A stretch of 64,000 nucleotides of DNA from Corticium candelabrum (lineage: Eukaryota > Porifera > Homoscleromorpha > Homosclerophorida > Plakinidae), in assembly GCF_963422355.1 (NCBI RefSeq), contig NC_085086.1, positions 7,494,333-7,558,332 on the forward strand, read 5' to 3'. The number at the start of each line of letters is the position of its first letter. Position 1 is the stretch's first letter. The translations under genes and the position numbers were made by a program. Shown here piece after piece: positions 32,404-45,532 of this stretch. Under the pieces are notes generated by a model. That model had not been told where the DNA came from. It saw only the letters and a list, made by a program, of their open reading frames with translations, and searched no databases.

Positions 32404-35256
32404 CAAGGGCGTCACGTCTTAGGGGCTAGAGAGGGCGCTAGCCCCCCCACTTTTTTAGGGCGTGGCTTGCTATATTTTGAGTCAATTCTATTTTCAACGT
32501 TAATTAAACAGAAGTGTAGCTTGTCTTTAGCTAAATTAGCTGATTCAGCATAGATGTAGTACTGCTATGAAGGACTGCCTGGAAATCGAGGCTAAAGCAC
32601 CCGGATACGGAAAATGTCAGCGGGAGACAGCTGTCACAGCAGCAGCTCTGTCAGCCTCAGCAGCGACAAGAACACAAAGCGGAAAGGACAGAAACTCCTT
32701 ACCACCTTTCTAAGGTCCACTAACAACGTATCGCGGATTGTTGAAATGGAAAAGTAACACGCCAATTTTTTAGATCAAGAACTTCCCTGCAGCCAGAGTC
32801 GTCTCACTCCAAGTCTTTGTCATCTTTTTGTACGTCAAGGTTCGACGATACAGCTAGTTCTATCGTGACTGTGACTGTCTCTACTAGTACTACTGCTAGT
32901 GAATCTGGCCCGAAAGATTCTGTGTGTCATGCGTTTGATCCTTGCCGAGGTCCAACTGCTTGTTCTGTGACCAATGGCCCGTATCAACCTTGTGCAAAAG
33001 AACTGCCGCATGGGAAATTTCCTCAGACGAAATCTGGCACTTGTAATAGGTCCTTTCAACCACACTGGTACACACAATTTTGCTGGCTTGAGTACAGCCC
33101 TGCAGCGGATTCCGCGTTCTGCTTTCCTTGTCGGCTGACAGTAAAGCATAACCTGGATAAACAAGGTTGTCCAGACCAAGCGTTCGTGAGTAGAGGTTTC
33201 AGGAAGTGGAAGTCAGCAGTAGCTGACATGAGGCGTCACGAGGAATCTTTGAGTCATATTTCAAATGTTGGAGTGTGGAAGAATAGCCAACAGCAGGATG
33301 CAACCAGAGGAAGTGTTATGCAACAGTTGAGTACAGCCTACCAGACACAAGTAGAGCTGAACAGACGCAATTTACGTAAAATTTTTGAAGTAATTTTTTT
33401 AATGGGAAGACAAAACATCCCATTGAGAGGCCACGATGAATCTAAAGATTCTCACAACAGAGGAAATCTGCTGGAATTTCTTGAATATCTGTCACGGTAC
33501 TGCCCTGACTTAAAACGCCATTTGGAAGGAAACTTTCACTACGTAAGCCCCAAAAGCCAAAACGACATGTTGAAACTCATTGCATCTAACATTCAGAAGA
33601 GAATTACGACAGCTGTCAAACACTGCGGCTTCTTTGGACTAATATGTGACGAGTCACAAGACATATCAAGGGTAGAACAAATGTCTGTCAATGTAAGGTT
33701 TGTAACAGACAGCCTGAATGTAGAGGAGAGGTTTCTTGGATTTTGGCCTTTAAAAGGTACTGACGGAGAAAGTCTGTTTCAGCAACTGACGCAAGTTTTG
33801 CTTGAGACGGGCCTATCAATGTCTATGGTACGGGCACAGTGTTATGATGGAGCGTCAAGCATGTGCGGGAAGCACTCAGGTTTAGCTACCAGGCTTCAGG
33901 AGGTCGAGAAGAAAGCTGGATATGTGCATTGCCATGCCCACAGATTGAACCTCAGTCTTCAAAACAGCTGCGAGAACGTTACAGATGTGCGAAACGTTCT
34001 AGGTGCTGTTTCCAGTCTCTATAATTTACTTGAAGGATCAGCCAAGAGACATGAAAAGTTTCAAGATGTGCAACGAAGACAGAACGAAGGAAAGGGCCCG
34101 CAAGCAGTACTCCAACGACCATGTCATACTAGGTGGGGTTCCAGGCACGCAGCAGTCCATACTGTTAGGCAACAGTTTGCATCAATTCTGATTGCTCTGG
34201 ACGAACTCTCTGACGATGCTGCGATCGGAAGTGAAGCTCACTGTTTACTGACTGTTGTATCTTCATTCAATTTTCTCTTCTATGTGTCCGTTCTAGACAC
34301 TCTACTAGGATTAATCTCTCATCTATCCCAGTACCTGCAGGGAGAGAACGTAGATCTTCAGGCAGCAAAAAGATCAGCTGATAGCGTCATTGCTACTCTA
34401 CAAAGTTTCAGAACAAATGAAAGTTTTGAGAATTTCTGGCAGTCATCGGAGAAAGAGAGTAAAGCAAAAAACCTGACTCCACCAGCTCTCCTTCGAGCTC
34501 GTCGACCTTCTCACCGAATTGACGAACGAAGCACAACCCAATATCAGCCACTGTCACCAAAAGAACGTTATCGACAAGCATATTATAAATTATTGGATAT
34601 CATGGTATCAGACCTAACTCGACGCTTTTGTAGCAAAGATTACCGTGTGTTCTGTGGAATTGAGAAGTTGTTGTCCGAGTCAGTCTCGTTATCGGCGCCA
34701 GATCAGTCGCTTGTGAGTGAGATATTACACTTTTACACAGGTGACTTTGACAACACTCAGTTCACGTCTGAAATAAGAGTATTTTACAATTATTCTAAAC
34801 TGCACTTTTCTAAAGACGTTGTGGAGACCGGCAACATAGGTGCTCTTGCTCGTCAGTTTGTTTCTCTCCGTTGCACAGAATTGTTTCCCCAAGTCTTCAA
34901 ACTGTTCAAGTTGTTTCTCTGCATTCCTGCTACATCTTCAACTGCAGAGCGGTCGTTTTCTGCTCTAAGGCGACTAAAATCATGGCTGCGAACTAGGATG
35001 GCTGACGAGCGCCTCCGGTCCCTTGCTCTGATGTGCTTCGAATGCGACATTGCTAAGGAACTGGAGAGTAATATTGATGATCTTGTTTCACAATTTGGTG
35101 CTCTTTGTGACAGACGTCTTCCTCTACAATAGTTAGTAAACTTTTTGTAATGTTGATATTAAAAAGAATTTAATATATATGACGCCATGAATTACGTCAC
35201 ATATCTCAGCTTCAAATTTGCGCCCCCCCACTTTTGGGACCCATGTGACGCCCTTG
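32404..35256 (+). mobile_element. hAT DNA transposon, apparently intact, 2.85 kb
   Basis: Terminal inverted repeats CAAGGGCGTCAC and GTGACGCCCTTG bound the element. TGTGCAT is duplicated on both sides (32397-32403, 35257-35263), extendable to eight bases if the last G is counted as flank. The empty site is seen in unit 1 near 24022. Subterminal CCCCCCCACTTTT occurs in opposite orientation near both ends. The long transposase frame has no stop. This is a different family from the hAT at 28429. Confidence 0.93.
32614..35132 (+). CDS. hAT transposase (ZMYM/TTF-finger type), full length
   Basis: The main exon, 32774-35132, has no in-frame ATG before the zinc finger. An upstream exon, 32614-32714, starts MSAGDSCHSSSS and ends FLR; joined through a 59-base GT-AG intron it stays in frame and gives 819 residues. 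The donor (GTCCAC) is weak, so the start is probable only. The TTF-type finger is about residues 100-165 (WYTQFCWLEY, FCFPC, GFRKWK, HEESLSH). The core shows LICDESQD, RAQCYDGASSMCG, HCHAHRLNL and CHTRWGSRHAA. The C-terminal dimerisation region is complete: FLCIPATSSTAERSFSALRR, then LRTRM and LRSLALM. Nothing indicates inactivation. Confidence 0.9.
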
Positions 35257-35470
35257 TGTGCATGTGTCTTTCACTAACGAAGGTAACCCCATATAACAAG
35301 TTCTTCCTATAACCTATCTAACACTAACACAACACGGTTGACAATTTACAACACGTGTTAACCTCATGGTACTATGCACACAAGACAGCATACAACACGT
35401 GTTAAACCTCATGGTACTATGACAGCTTACAACACGTGTGAAACCACATGGTTTTATGCACACGTGACAC
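35257..35470. repeat. E-box-rich minisatellite, right part
   Basis: This continues the array interrupted by the hAT at 32404. AACACGTGT...CATGGT units recur three to four times. Confidence 0.6.
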
Positions 35471-35493
35471 TTAGCGCACTTGCTGTAAAAACT

Positions 35494-36357
35494 TCAGGAA
35501 GACTCTCTAATGTGGATGAAATACTGTAAGTTTAGGACTAAAACTATCGAACATCGAGACACAGTCCAAGCTTCTCTATACATTCTCGTATTTCCAGCAA
35601 CACAGCCATATTCATCTGAAGCCAATCCATACACATAAGCGTATATTTCATTCCCTATCGTTAATATTAAAGTCACTGCAAACCAAACAAAATCTATTCG
35701 TCAGTTTTCAGAGTTACTTAAGAGCTGCAAGTAATGGCATTGCTTCTGGCCTATGACGACTTAATTGATATCTACCATTCGCCTTCGCCTGTTGTTTTGT
35801 GGAAGACGTAGTCAGGGGTGTCCAAACATATTTCTTTTGTCGCCAAAAAATTTCGACGGTTTGGCGACAAGACAGCGTGTTGGCGTCAAAGACCCCGGAT
35901 GTGAAACACGCTATATAATTACAATTATTGATTAGGCATACTACATACAAGATTCCAAGAATCATGGGTGGACTGGCGTTTTCTATTTTACTCTAAACAG
36001 TAGGTAATTTAATAGCAATATTACAATATTGTACTGTGTTTACACAAACACGCCAACACCGCACCCAATCCATTCCTAGGACTTCACTAGAGACATTCGC
36101 AGAAGCTAACTTTTTAGGCAAAAGCGATTTCTGTTACTCGTAGAATTCTTAGCATGCATACAATACAGAAATTCGTTGAACACACCCAACTTACATGAGC
36201 GTCACCTCAGCAGGAAAACAATGCGTTGGAGCAGATTTGAAGTTGCCATTTCTGCAGACTGTTTGCATTTATACTGGGAACACGACGTACAGTTGCTGGA
36301 TTCTCCACGAGACACGTACACGACAGCCAACATCAGTACTAGAATTGTGCTACTCAT
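35494..36357 (-). pseudogene. LRRNT + Ig-like gene, broken copy A3
   Basis: The Ig-like exons are preserved (35910-35776 and 35675-35494; the last ends earlier than in A2, at RESS). Exon 1 (36357-36195) keeps its ATG and GTAAGT donor but has one T fewer in the run near 36270 than copy A2, which shifts the frame in the Cys-rich cap. Just upstream of the ATG the sequence is cut by a deletion and a MITE (36378-36910), separating the gene from its promoter. Confidence 0.7.
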
Positions 36358-36372
36358 CGCTGTAGTCTAGGA

Positions 36373-36915
36373 CCTAGGCTGTGTCTCCACTTGTTGCTCT
36401 TTAAACATGTTTAACGTTAAATATGTTTTGACTCTAAACATGTTTAGTAGACAGCGTCTCCACTTGTCCATTTATTCCGGGCAACTAAAAGAATTATCCG
36501 GGACTATGTTGTACCGCGCGAATTCGTTTCTTGTGCACCAGACAGTCGGAGATCGTCGTCTCGTCGTCTGAAGAACAATCACAGACACAAGTCGCTGTCT
36601 TCGTCAAAATGGCTCTCTCCTGACCATCAGCGTCAGTCTACGCACTCTCTGACATTGCCTAGTTCTGTCTTCTTCCAATAGTCCCCACAGAAAGAGAAAG
36701 AACAGCGTGAAAGAACTAACATCCACCGTTTTGGAACGAGCATTTATATCACATGACTGTTAAACTTAAACTACCTCTGAAACATGTTTAGCAAAAGCTG
36801 TCTAGGTTTAGAGTTAAACAGGTCTAACGCTAGTGGAGACACCAGTATTCTTAAACAAGTTTAGACTTAAACAGATTGTAAACATGTCTAAGCCCTAGTG
36901 GAGGCGCGCCCCTAG
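36373..36915. mobile_element. MITE inserted upstream of LRRNT copy A3
   Basis: The element 36378-36910 (533 bp) is flanked by perfect CCTAG duplications (36373-36377, 36911-36915). Its imperfect inverted ends share CTCCACT, and further inward AAACATGTTTA-like motifs occur in both arms. An inner pair (GTCTCCACTTG near 36450, CTAGTGGAGAC near 36830) gives a nested look. Non-coding. The superfamily is uncertain. Confidence 0.75.
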
Positions 36916-38209
36916 TGTCTAAGACGGATGTGATAGAATAAACATGCCACTGTGTCAGTAGTTTTGATTACCAAGATAAAAATGTATGTATGCAAAATAA
37001 TAAGTTGGTGTAGAAAGGTTTTAAAACGGGGAGCGTGCGTTGGGCATCTGACAATGTGACGTCACGAAACGACAAAACCCAAAATAATAATTTTACTGCT
37101 AATAACAGAATGACAGATTTTATGAAACATATTTAATTAGATTGGGTATTATAAAAATTAATATTAATTTTAAGCAAATTAATATTAATTTTAACCACTA
37201 AAAAGTTTTCCTGGCTACGTCGATACACAAACAGCTAAGCTCCTCTAAACGAGCGTGAGGAAAACGGAGATGGGACGGTGCTCGGACTCTTAAGACACGC
37301 CCCTTTCTGCTCCGCGCGCGACAAGACTCACGTGAGCTTTGCAGTGTCGGTAATGTAGGTCTAACCCAGCCCAACTTTGAAAGTAGTACTTTTACCAGAA
37401 TGTTAATTAGAGAACTGAAAATAGAGCAAAAGGTATACATAACTGATTAAATATTTATATTTATATAATAAATCCGTAGGTAGAGAGCATGCTTACACTG
37501 TTCCCTAATTTTAATTTTTCGAGTAGGAAAGACAGATCAGTCATTGCCATCTCTGTTACCACTTGCTTTAGTGTGCGTTAGACCAGACAATTTAAATTTT
37601 TGAGTAGAAAAGACAGATCAGTCATCGCCATCTGCGTTACCACTTCCTTTAGCGTGCGTTAGACCAGACAACTAATTTAATTAATTGCTTTTAACGAAAT
37701 TGATATCTGCGCTATCTACAAGCATTAATTAGATCAGGTGATATAAATATTAGTTTTAATTTTAAGCAAATTAATATTAATTTTAACCACAAAAAAATTT
37801 TCTTGGTTACGTCGATACATAAACAAAACCAGTCTTTGCTAAGCCCTCTAAACGAGCGCAAGGAAAACGGAAATGAGACGGTGCCCGAACACGAAAGACA
37901 CGCCCTTTTCTTACTTACGGAAACCAATCTGTCAAGCAGATGTATTCGTACATACGGGAACCGCACACTGCCAAACTCACGTGATTCTGACGAGTTATTT
38001 TGTTAGTCAGACTCCATCTTCTTTCGATGGGTCAGTTTTCTAGGCTTTATCGCCACCTACAATACTAGATGGACATAAGAGACTAGAGAGTACAAACAGC
38101 AAATCTAAAGTGAATAGAAGACAGAACGTTGACTAAATAATGCATGAAAACACGAACTACAGCGCATGCTCGTCTGCTCATCATTGTTTCTTACTGATAG
38201 CTCTTGATT
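36916..38209. promoter_or_regulatory. Rearranged divergent promoter of unit 3
   Basis: CRE TGACGTCA is at 37057-37064. Unlike other units, 37349-37740 is homologous to ML intron 1 (compare 20860-21140), and 37755-37910 repeats promoter sequence already present at 37150-37330. A recombined copy of promoter plus intron has thus been inserted, nearly doubling the spacer before ML copy 3. Confidence 0.6.
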
Positions 38210-40312
38210 ATGTCGTTTGTCTTCGACGGAGTTTTTCTCTATTTACTCGGCTTTGTTAGTCTATTTGCTGGATTTTCCTCGTCTCTACCTACTGAAGTAC
38301 GAGCTGCATGTGACCTGAAGAAAGATGTCGATTTCAATCTGACGAGTTCAGAGCAGCTCTGCCCTATCTGCTGTGGTATGGCAATTATCTACTAGAGCGC
38401 GCGAAAATTCTGGGCCTTTGTCTTAGCTATCGATCGCTGCTGTAGAAATTGAATAGGGAAATTAACTTCCGTCTTCTGGCTAGAATTGACAGTATATTTC
38501 CGCATTCTTTGTTGTCCCCATATTTCCGTCTCTTTATCAATAAAAGCTATAAGCAGGGCCGGTAGATTTGATTCGGCGTTGTAGGTCTGACCCAGCCCAA
38601 CTTTGAAAGTAATACTTTCACCAGAACGTTAATTAAAGAACGGAATATCCGGGCAAAAGATATACATAACAGATTAAATATTTATATTTATATAATGAAT
38701 CCGTAGGTAGAGAGCATGCTTACACTATTTCCTAATTTTAACTGTTCGGGTAGATAGACAGATCAGTTATTGCCATCTTTGTAACCACTTCTTTTAGTGT
38801 GGGTTAGACCTGACCACTGTAATCTAATTAATGAATTGCTTCCACCGAACTTGAAATCTGTGCTATCTAGAGGCATTAAATCACATAGGTTTTACATATT
38901 AGTCTAAAGTTTTAAAAGTCTATTTTGCAGGTGTTTCTGGACTAGAGGACGTTCAGTTGCGTACAACAGGACTTCCTCTACTTACAAAATCGAAAACAAT
39001 GAGTTATGATTTTTCATTTGTTCCAAGTGAGAAACGATCTATGTATTTAATTTAATTAATTTTATTAATTAAAAAATTTATAAATAAATAAATAAATTTT
39101 GTTAATGTCATATGTGACAATGTTATATATTATGTATATGATCACCCATGCGTCACACAAAGTTAGAATAGCTACTTGGGACTAGAAGTTCAAGTAACCA
39201 CAATCAAACTAATTTATAAATTAATTAATTTTATTAATATAATGTGTGATAATGTATATGCTTACATGTGCATCATACAAGGTTAGTTAAAAAGTTTGCC
39301 AATAATCATTGATATTAAATGAGTAAAGCCTATAGTAAAATAATTAGATTAATTTATAAAATAATATATTTTAATTTGGTAATTCATATTAATGTGTTAA
39401 TGTAAAAAATGTAGTTAGTTAAAATTTTAACTAATCTCTAACAAACAAAAGATGTTATAAAACTATATAAAAAATGTGGGATGCCAAATAGCTGTTTGCT
39501 TGCTTTCTGTAGACAAGGTCATTACTGCTCTCGTCTTTACTCTAAATGTTTCTATAAGCATTCCCAGGTTTCCTAACGTCACTCCTATCCCTCTGTTTTA
39601 TTTTTTCGATCAATGTGACTCAGAATCATCAGAATTTCAGTGCCCATTGATTGCTGGAAGTATGATATGTTCTAGTTATTAGAAGAAAACGGTACAATGA
39701 ATACAATATGTTGAATACATTGCAGAAAGGGTGCATATCAAAGGAATCCTCGATGCAGACAATTTGTGGGATTTTTTTATGCAGGTGAGCAAATTGTTGC
39801 AAATTTTAAGCTTACTAAATACGGGTACCATTAAAATTATTAAAAATTATCATACATGATGGATATTGTGCAGAGTGAGGCTTGTTTCAAGCTCACTCAC
39901 TATTTCTTTTGTAGTTCTTTTTACTTGAGATAGTTTTCATTACAATTGTTGTAGCAATGTGTTGCCAGTATTGTTGTAGTTAAAGCTATTACTATCCATA
40001 AAATTGTTACGAAATAAATTTAAAAATTTAAAAATATTGCATATTATTAAAAAATATAATATTAAAAATTAACAAAAATTATTTAAAATTTTTAAAAACT
40101 ATTAAAATTTTTAAAAAAATTATTAAAATATGTAAAATTATTAGAAATTATTAAAACTAAGAAAATAAAAAATTAAAAAAATATTAATTAAATATTTAAA
40201 TAAAATTTGCAAATAAAAACTTTTGTAATTTGTTGTAAACTCTATTTAACAGTACATTGACGTATATAAACTTTCCTTGTGTTTTTTTGAACTCGTTCCG
40301 TGTATTAATTAA
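38210..40312 (+). CDS. Secreted ML-domain protein, copy 3
   Basis: Exons 38210-38375, 38931-39026, 39513-39674, 39726-39784 and 40253-40312 give 180 residues with conserved phases and splice borders. The signal peptide is kept. In the first Cys cluster one Cys is replaced (SSEQLC) and another is gained (CPICCG). The CDS...FQCPLIAGS loop is intact. The last exon reads YIDVYKLSLCFFELVPCIN, so the usual VCKLPSC pair is shifted. It is more divergent than copy 1 and may be functional with changed disulphides. Confidence 0.58.
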
Positions 40313-42239
40313 TATATGAAATACGCGTAAGTGACTACGAGGCTCAACCTTATTCGGGTAAGTCTTGTCTCGCAAAAAGCCAATTCGTCGATCGGATGTA
40401 GCCTCGCAAGCCAGGCTCTTCCACGCAGTCGCTAAGCTAAACGCACGTGAATTACGCGAGGAGGAGGAGCTTTTGCCGGAATAGCCAAAGAACCTGTTGC
40501 TGGTCGCGTTGGTGAGATTTTGAACATTGTTTACATACTTTTATACAGTCCAATGAGTCTAACCGACTTCACTCTCGTTGTTTTAATTATTACAATGTTG
40601 TCTCGGCCTCCCACACCGCCGATTGAATTTGAATTGGCGCTACACGGGTCTGAGAGGCCAAGACTAGATACTGTACAATGACTCTACTAGTAGATAAATT
40701 TGTAATACTAGTAAGTAATCTATAATATTGATGGGAATTTGGAGTACAGAAGTTATTAAGCGATTTTTGTTAGATATTATCATAAATTCTTTGCAATTTA
40801 CAATAGAAATTAATTACGAAGTAGCTTTGCAATACCAAAATCTGTGTGTTTACAGTCTATGTTTTTGCTGCAGGAAGGCGTGCAGTTTTCTGCAGTTGCA
40901 ACAATGTCTGATCAGAATCGGCAACTTCTTTGTCTGAAAGTAGAAGCAATGGTACTGTAGCTGTCGTCAGCAGAAAATGCATCCATTAATGGGCAGCTAG
41001 AACATCTTGCATTGAAAAAGTGTGTGCAAGCATATGGTCCGTACGTATTTAGTAGCACTAGTGGTTTCATGCTAATGACTTCACAAATTCTTAGAATCTG
41101 CAATAGGCTATTCCAGTTACAGTCCATCCAAGGGTGTGAAAGACATCACTTTGTAACCCCTGCTCTCTCTCCGAAAGTACGGATTGAACACAGACCTTCC
41201 TTTCCCTTTATATTGCAATAATGTTTACCTCACCTGTCCACTCAAAATAGAGAAGGCATGCGAGCGTTTACGCCGGTATCCAAGGTTATAGATATTAATG
41301 AGTTAAACCGCCACTCGTTGACCTCCTTTTGGAATATATCATTTCTACTCCAGCCTGGAAAGTTGTAACTAAAATTGTCCAAGTCGTCACCTATTCGCAT
41401 AACAATGGTTGCATTACGTAGCAATGGTTTCTGTCAAACAAACGCGGGAACTCAGCTGCGGGAACACACTGCCAGTTGCTCTTCTTCTAGTTGACTTCAA
41501 TTCTTCGTTCACTCTTCAATCGTATCACTCGTTTACTTAGCTAGTCGCATAACAATCATGGTCTCGTAGTCGCGTAACAATGGCTGCGTCGCAACAATCT
41601 ATGTCAAACTAACGCACGAATACCCAGAAAACAGACTTTTCTCTTCTTCTACCTTTTCTTTCCATTCCTTTTGTCACGCGTAAGTCTTATTTCCTTATTA
41701 GTCACCATGACAACCACCTGACGTCATCGTAATCAATAACAATGCAACAAACCAAATTTTATGTTAATATTATGATAGGAAATATATACATTAGTGAATC
41801 TGATGCAACCAATAAAGAAATAAAATTGAATGTTGATGCGGATGATTACAAGAAGAAATTGTAAAATTAAATATGAATAAATGCACAAAATTTTAAATGT
41901 AAGGTCAACCTCTTTTACTAGAGTATGATGTACAAGCTCTGGAAATGGTACAAACTTTGCCACTTTTATGTTTGGACATCGTGGCACTAATAACTAAATA
42001 AGCTTCTGACTGATATACGAAATTCATGTTTCAAGACATTGGGTACTTCTCTATAGATAGAGTTCAACAGTATTATGACATGAAATTGTTGCAGTTACTA
42101 TTTGAGTTGTCTCACTCATTGGTACTGTGGAAATTCAGAAATCTGAAGTACGTATACGAACCAAATAATCTAAGTATCAACTTATCTCCAGCTAACCAAT
42201 CAATGAAGAAAGAGAAGAGAGCTGACTTGCACGCGCGCG

Positions 42240-42240
<1 letters not shown>
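40313..42240. other. Tail of unit 3
   Basis: Non-coding tail with a hairpin copy at 40600-40664. It contains an extra block of about 90 bases (40398-40485, gtagcctcgcaagccaggct onward) absent from units 1 and 2 but present in unit 4 (57963-58050). From 40680 on it is nearly identical to 58262-60158, so the two stretches are recent duplicates. Confidence 0.55.
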
Positions 42241-42326
<86 letters not shown>

Positions 42327-42330
42327 ACAC
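42241..42330. repeat. (CA)n microsatellite
   Basis: A CA tract of about 90 bases preceded by GCGCGC, in the same position relative to the LRRNT exon as at 2265 and 60158. Confidence 0.97.
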
Positions 42331-42482
42331 CGCGTTGTCGCGTACTCTAAACCCCCTCCATTCCTAGGACTTCACTAGAGACATTCGCGGAAGCTAACTT
42401 TTTAGGCAAAAGCGATCTCTGTTACACGTACAACTCTTAGCATGCATACAATACAGAACTTCGTTGAACACACCCAACTTAT

Positions 42483-42660
42483 ATGGGCGTCACCTCAGCA
42501 GGAAAACAATGCTTTGGAACAGATTTGAAGTTGCCGTTTCTGCAAACTGTTTGCATTTTATACTGGGAACACGACGTACAGTTGCTGCATTCTCCACGAG
42601 ACACGTACACGACAGCCAACATCAGTACTAGAATTGCGCAACTCGTCGCTGTAACGTCGC
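42483..42660 (-). pseudogene. LRRNT first exon, broken copy A4
   Basis: The frame is open through signal peptide and Cys-rich cap (SNCTSC, TVCRNG, SVPKHCFPAEVT), but the ATG of other copies is ACG here and the donor GTAAGT has become ATAAGT. No Ig-like exon follows. Confidence 0.7.
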
Positions 42661-43140
42661 ACGCAAACAAACGGGACCTAGTGTCTAGGACGGATGTGAT
42701 AGAATAAACATGCCACTGTGTCAGTAGTTTTGGCTACCAAGAAGAAAGTGTATGTATGCAAAAAACTAAGTTGGTCTAGAAAGGTTTTTTCAAACGCGGA
42801 GCGTGCGTTGGGCATCTGACAATGTGACGTCACGAAACGACAAAACGCAAAATAATAATTTTACTACTGATAACAGAATAACAGATTTTATAAAACATAT
42901 TTAATTAGATTACATATTTAAAAAATTAATATTAATTTTAAGCAAAGTAATATTAATTTTAATCGCTAAAAAATTTTCCTGGCTACTTCGATACACAAAC
43001 AACTCAGCCCCTCTAAACGATCGTGAGGAAAACGGAGATGGGACGGTGCTCGGACTTTTAAGACACGCCCCTATCTTCTCGGCGCGCGACAAGACTCACG
43101 TGAGCTTGGCAGTGTCAAGTTCCCGTATGACACGTATGCC
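42661..43140. promoter_or_regulatory. Left half of the unit 4 divergent promoter
   Basis: CRE TGACGTCA is at 42825-42832. The homology to other units stops at 43140, where a 13.8 kb insertion begins, and resumes at 56966. Confidence 0.6.
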
Positions 43141-44062
43141 AGCGGATTTGTTCAATTGATCAAATGCGCAAGCGCAGTAACTAAAAGTTGTGCAATACGC
43201 TTGCGCACATGTTGTCCCTCGGATCTCTAGACGCTGTTTTATGTTGTCTTCTTCCGCGGATTTGTTCCGGGGCGGAGTAGAATTGCCGACACCTAGAAAT
43301 TGTTTAGCGCATGCGTTGTACATGTCACACCTTTATTATTGTTCCTTTGGCCATGTTATAGCTTGTACAGGCTTCAGAGGCTTCTTTGTAGTTTACGCAA
43401 TCTGCAGCTGTGAACTGTCGCGATCGGTGGCTTGTACTCCGATCACTAGATAATTAATTCACTGGATAATTATCTAGTTAGAATAGACGTACGACAGGCT
43501 ATCTAGACATGTTTTTGACGCTTTTGAAGAATCAAATGTGTAGACCTATGGTAATAGTTAGGTATTTGTGGTTTACCGCATGCAGTGATGTCGAATAGAA
43601 ATTCGTTTGTAATCTTCTACTTGTGTTGTAGGCTAAAATAGACTGTTGTAGCAGTTAGTTTAAATCTGCATGTGCATAAAATTCCTTGTGTGTACCTTCA
43701 TGCTGTAATTAATTAATTAATTGACAATCTAATGCAGTGGAGTAAATAAATATACAATTGTCGAATTAGTTGATTATTTAAAGTTTATGTGTTATTGTTA
43801 AATCTACATACTAACCCAGGTTACTGAGGTACATTACTGAACTGAGTGTTTAATTATGTTGGGCATATGTGAGCTGCCGGCATGAGCTATTTGATGCAAT
43901 AATGCAGTGGAGTTGATAGATTTTGAGATAAACATAATTTGGTGTTCTGATAATGATAATAATTGTAATTTTCTTTTTAAATTGGTTATAGTATGGTTGG
44001 CTTATTCGTAGTATGATATCAATAAAGTTGTTGTGTTCTTTTGGTTTGTCATATTTGAAACA

Positions 44063-44130
44063 ACAACAACAACAACAACAACAACAAATAATAATAATAA
44101 TAATAATAATAATATAATAATAATAACAAT
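44063..44130. repeat. (CAA)n/(TAA)n microsatellite
   Basis: CAA units followed by TAA units, immediately before the LINE fragment. Confidence 0.95.
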
Positions 44131-44149
44131 AACCAGACTGATCTGGTTG

Positions 44150-44583
44150 AGCACGACACAATACTAATGGTACTGGCATCATCCTGATAGGCTTGTGGAG
44201 ACGGATGACATTACTATGATGTGGGATACCACCATCCCCACTGCAAGGAAGATCAAAGTCAATTGTCCTGACATCTGTCTCAGAAATAAGAAGACAAACA
44301 CTTGTTGTCTTATTGATATCAGCTGTCCTACTGATAGCAAAATTGGCAAGAAACATGCTGAGAAGTTGGCGAAGTACAGCGACTTGCGAGTGGAAATAAG
44401 CCACATGTGGTATTGTCGAACACTGGTGGTTCCGGTGGTCTTGGGAGCTTTGGGCACAGTGCACGCAGGTATTGCACGGTGGCTGGACATTATTCCAGGT
44501 CATCACAACCTGCAGCACTTACAGAAAACAGTACTTCTGGGACCTACTCGGATCCTTCGTAAAGTCATGTATTTTTTCTAGAC
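44150..44583 (+). mobile_element. LINE fragment: C-terminal end of a non-LTR retrotransposon ORF
   Basis: The open frame contains PDICLRNKKTNTCCLIDIS, KHAEKLAKYSDL, VVPVVLGALGTV and LQKTVLLGPTRILRKV, the typical ending of a family of metazoan LINE polyproteins. The reverse transcriptase core is absent, as expected for a 5'-truncated copy. A phrase ccagactgatctggttgagc occurs just before the fragment and again at about 44650, followed by ATAATAAT, like a LINE 3' tail. Confidence 0.75.
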
Positions 44584-45532
44584 AGCCGTGATGGTCTAGG
44601 TACTTCTGAAGCAGGGTTTGCTTCCGATACTTGTAATAGACTTTACAAACCAGACTGATCTAGTTGAGCACGACAATAATAATATTAACGTTTTGCTTGT
44701 TTTCCTAATCGGTACAAGAGTATTGGATGCATTATGACTGTGTTACCTGCTGTTTTGGCTAGTGCAGGTTCCTGCAAGAAAAATTAAGGGTGTGGTCAAG
44801 AAATCACAAGAAATTTGTTTCGTTCAATAAACGTATTGTTTTAGACAATAGTTACAAGGAGAGTCTATTTGCTTGCTGTAGAAAGTACATACAGAAGCAA
44901 ACTGTCGTCTGTTCATCTTTGCGCATGCGGCAGGGCGTTTACACCTCAAGATCTTGAAAGATCCTGGAAGACCACCGCAGCTGCCAAGATCTTGGTTTGA
45001 TTTTGTAGTATATGTAGACGGTAGAAGGTAGTTTTAGTTTGTATTCTTGTACTGACTTATTTCTAGGATTTTTTGTGATTTAGCTCACTTGGTCGACACA
45101 AGTTGTTCCGCAATCTCGTGCCACGTAGAACCCAAGATCTCTGTCAACTTTACTGAAATGTTGGTTGGGCATGTGTGAAGATGTTAATGGCATCTAACTG
45201 TATGACATGATTTTTTGACTTGTTCTAGTTACTCTTGAGTTAACAGATGCCATCAAGAAATGCTCAAGGTCTAAGAACAGCAAGATATTCCAAGTTCTTA
45301 CCAAGAATGTGTACAAGCATTGATTTATACTTTTCAAACTGTAACAGCTATGGCCTGTATATTCTACCTATGTGTAGTGAAGACAAATGTATGATGTATA
45401 GACTTACATGTTGTTGCTCATGTAGATAGTCTGGCATTTTTACTTTTCTAAAAATTTTATAGCACGTATATATTGCAGCTAGATACTAATAGTGAAGTTT
45501 TAGCGTTAAATTATTAAAGTTTCCTACCTTTT

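Noticed and set aside
43850-44518. 222-codon minus-strand frame
   Set aside because: It is antisense to the LINE fragment and crosses the CAA/TAA repeat (Ile and Cys runs).
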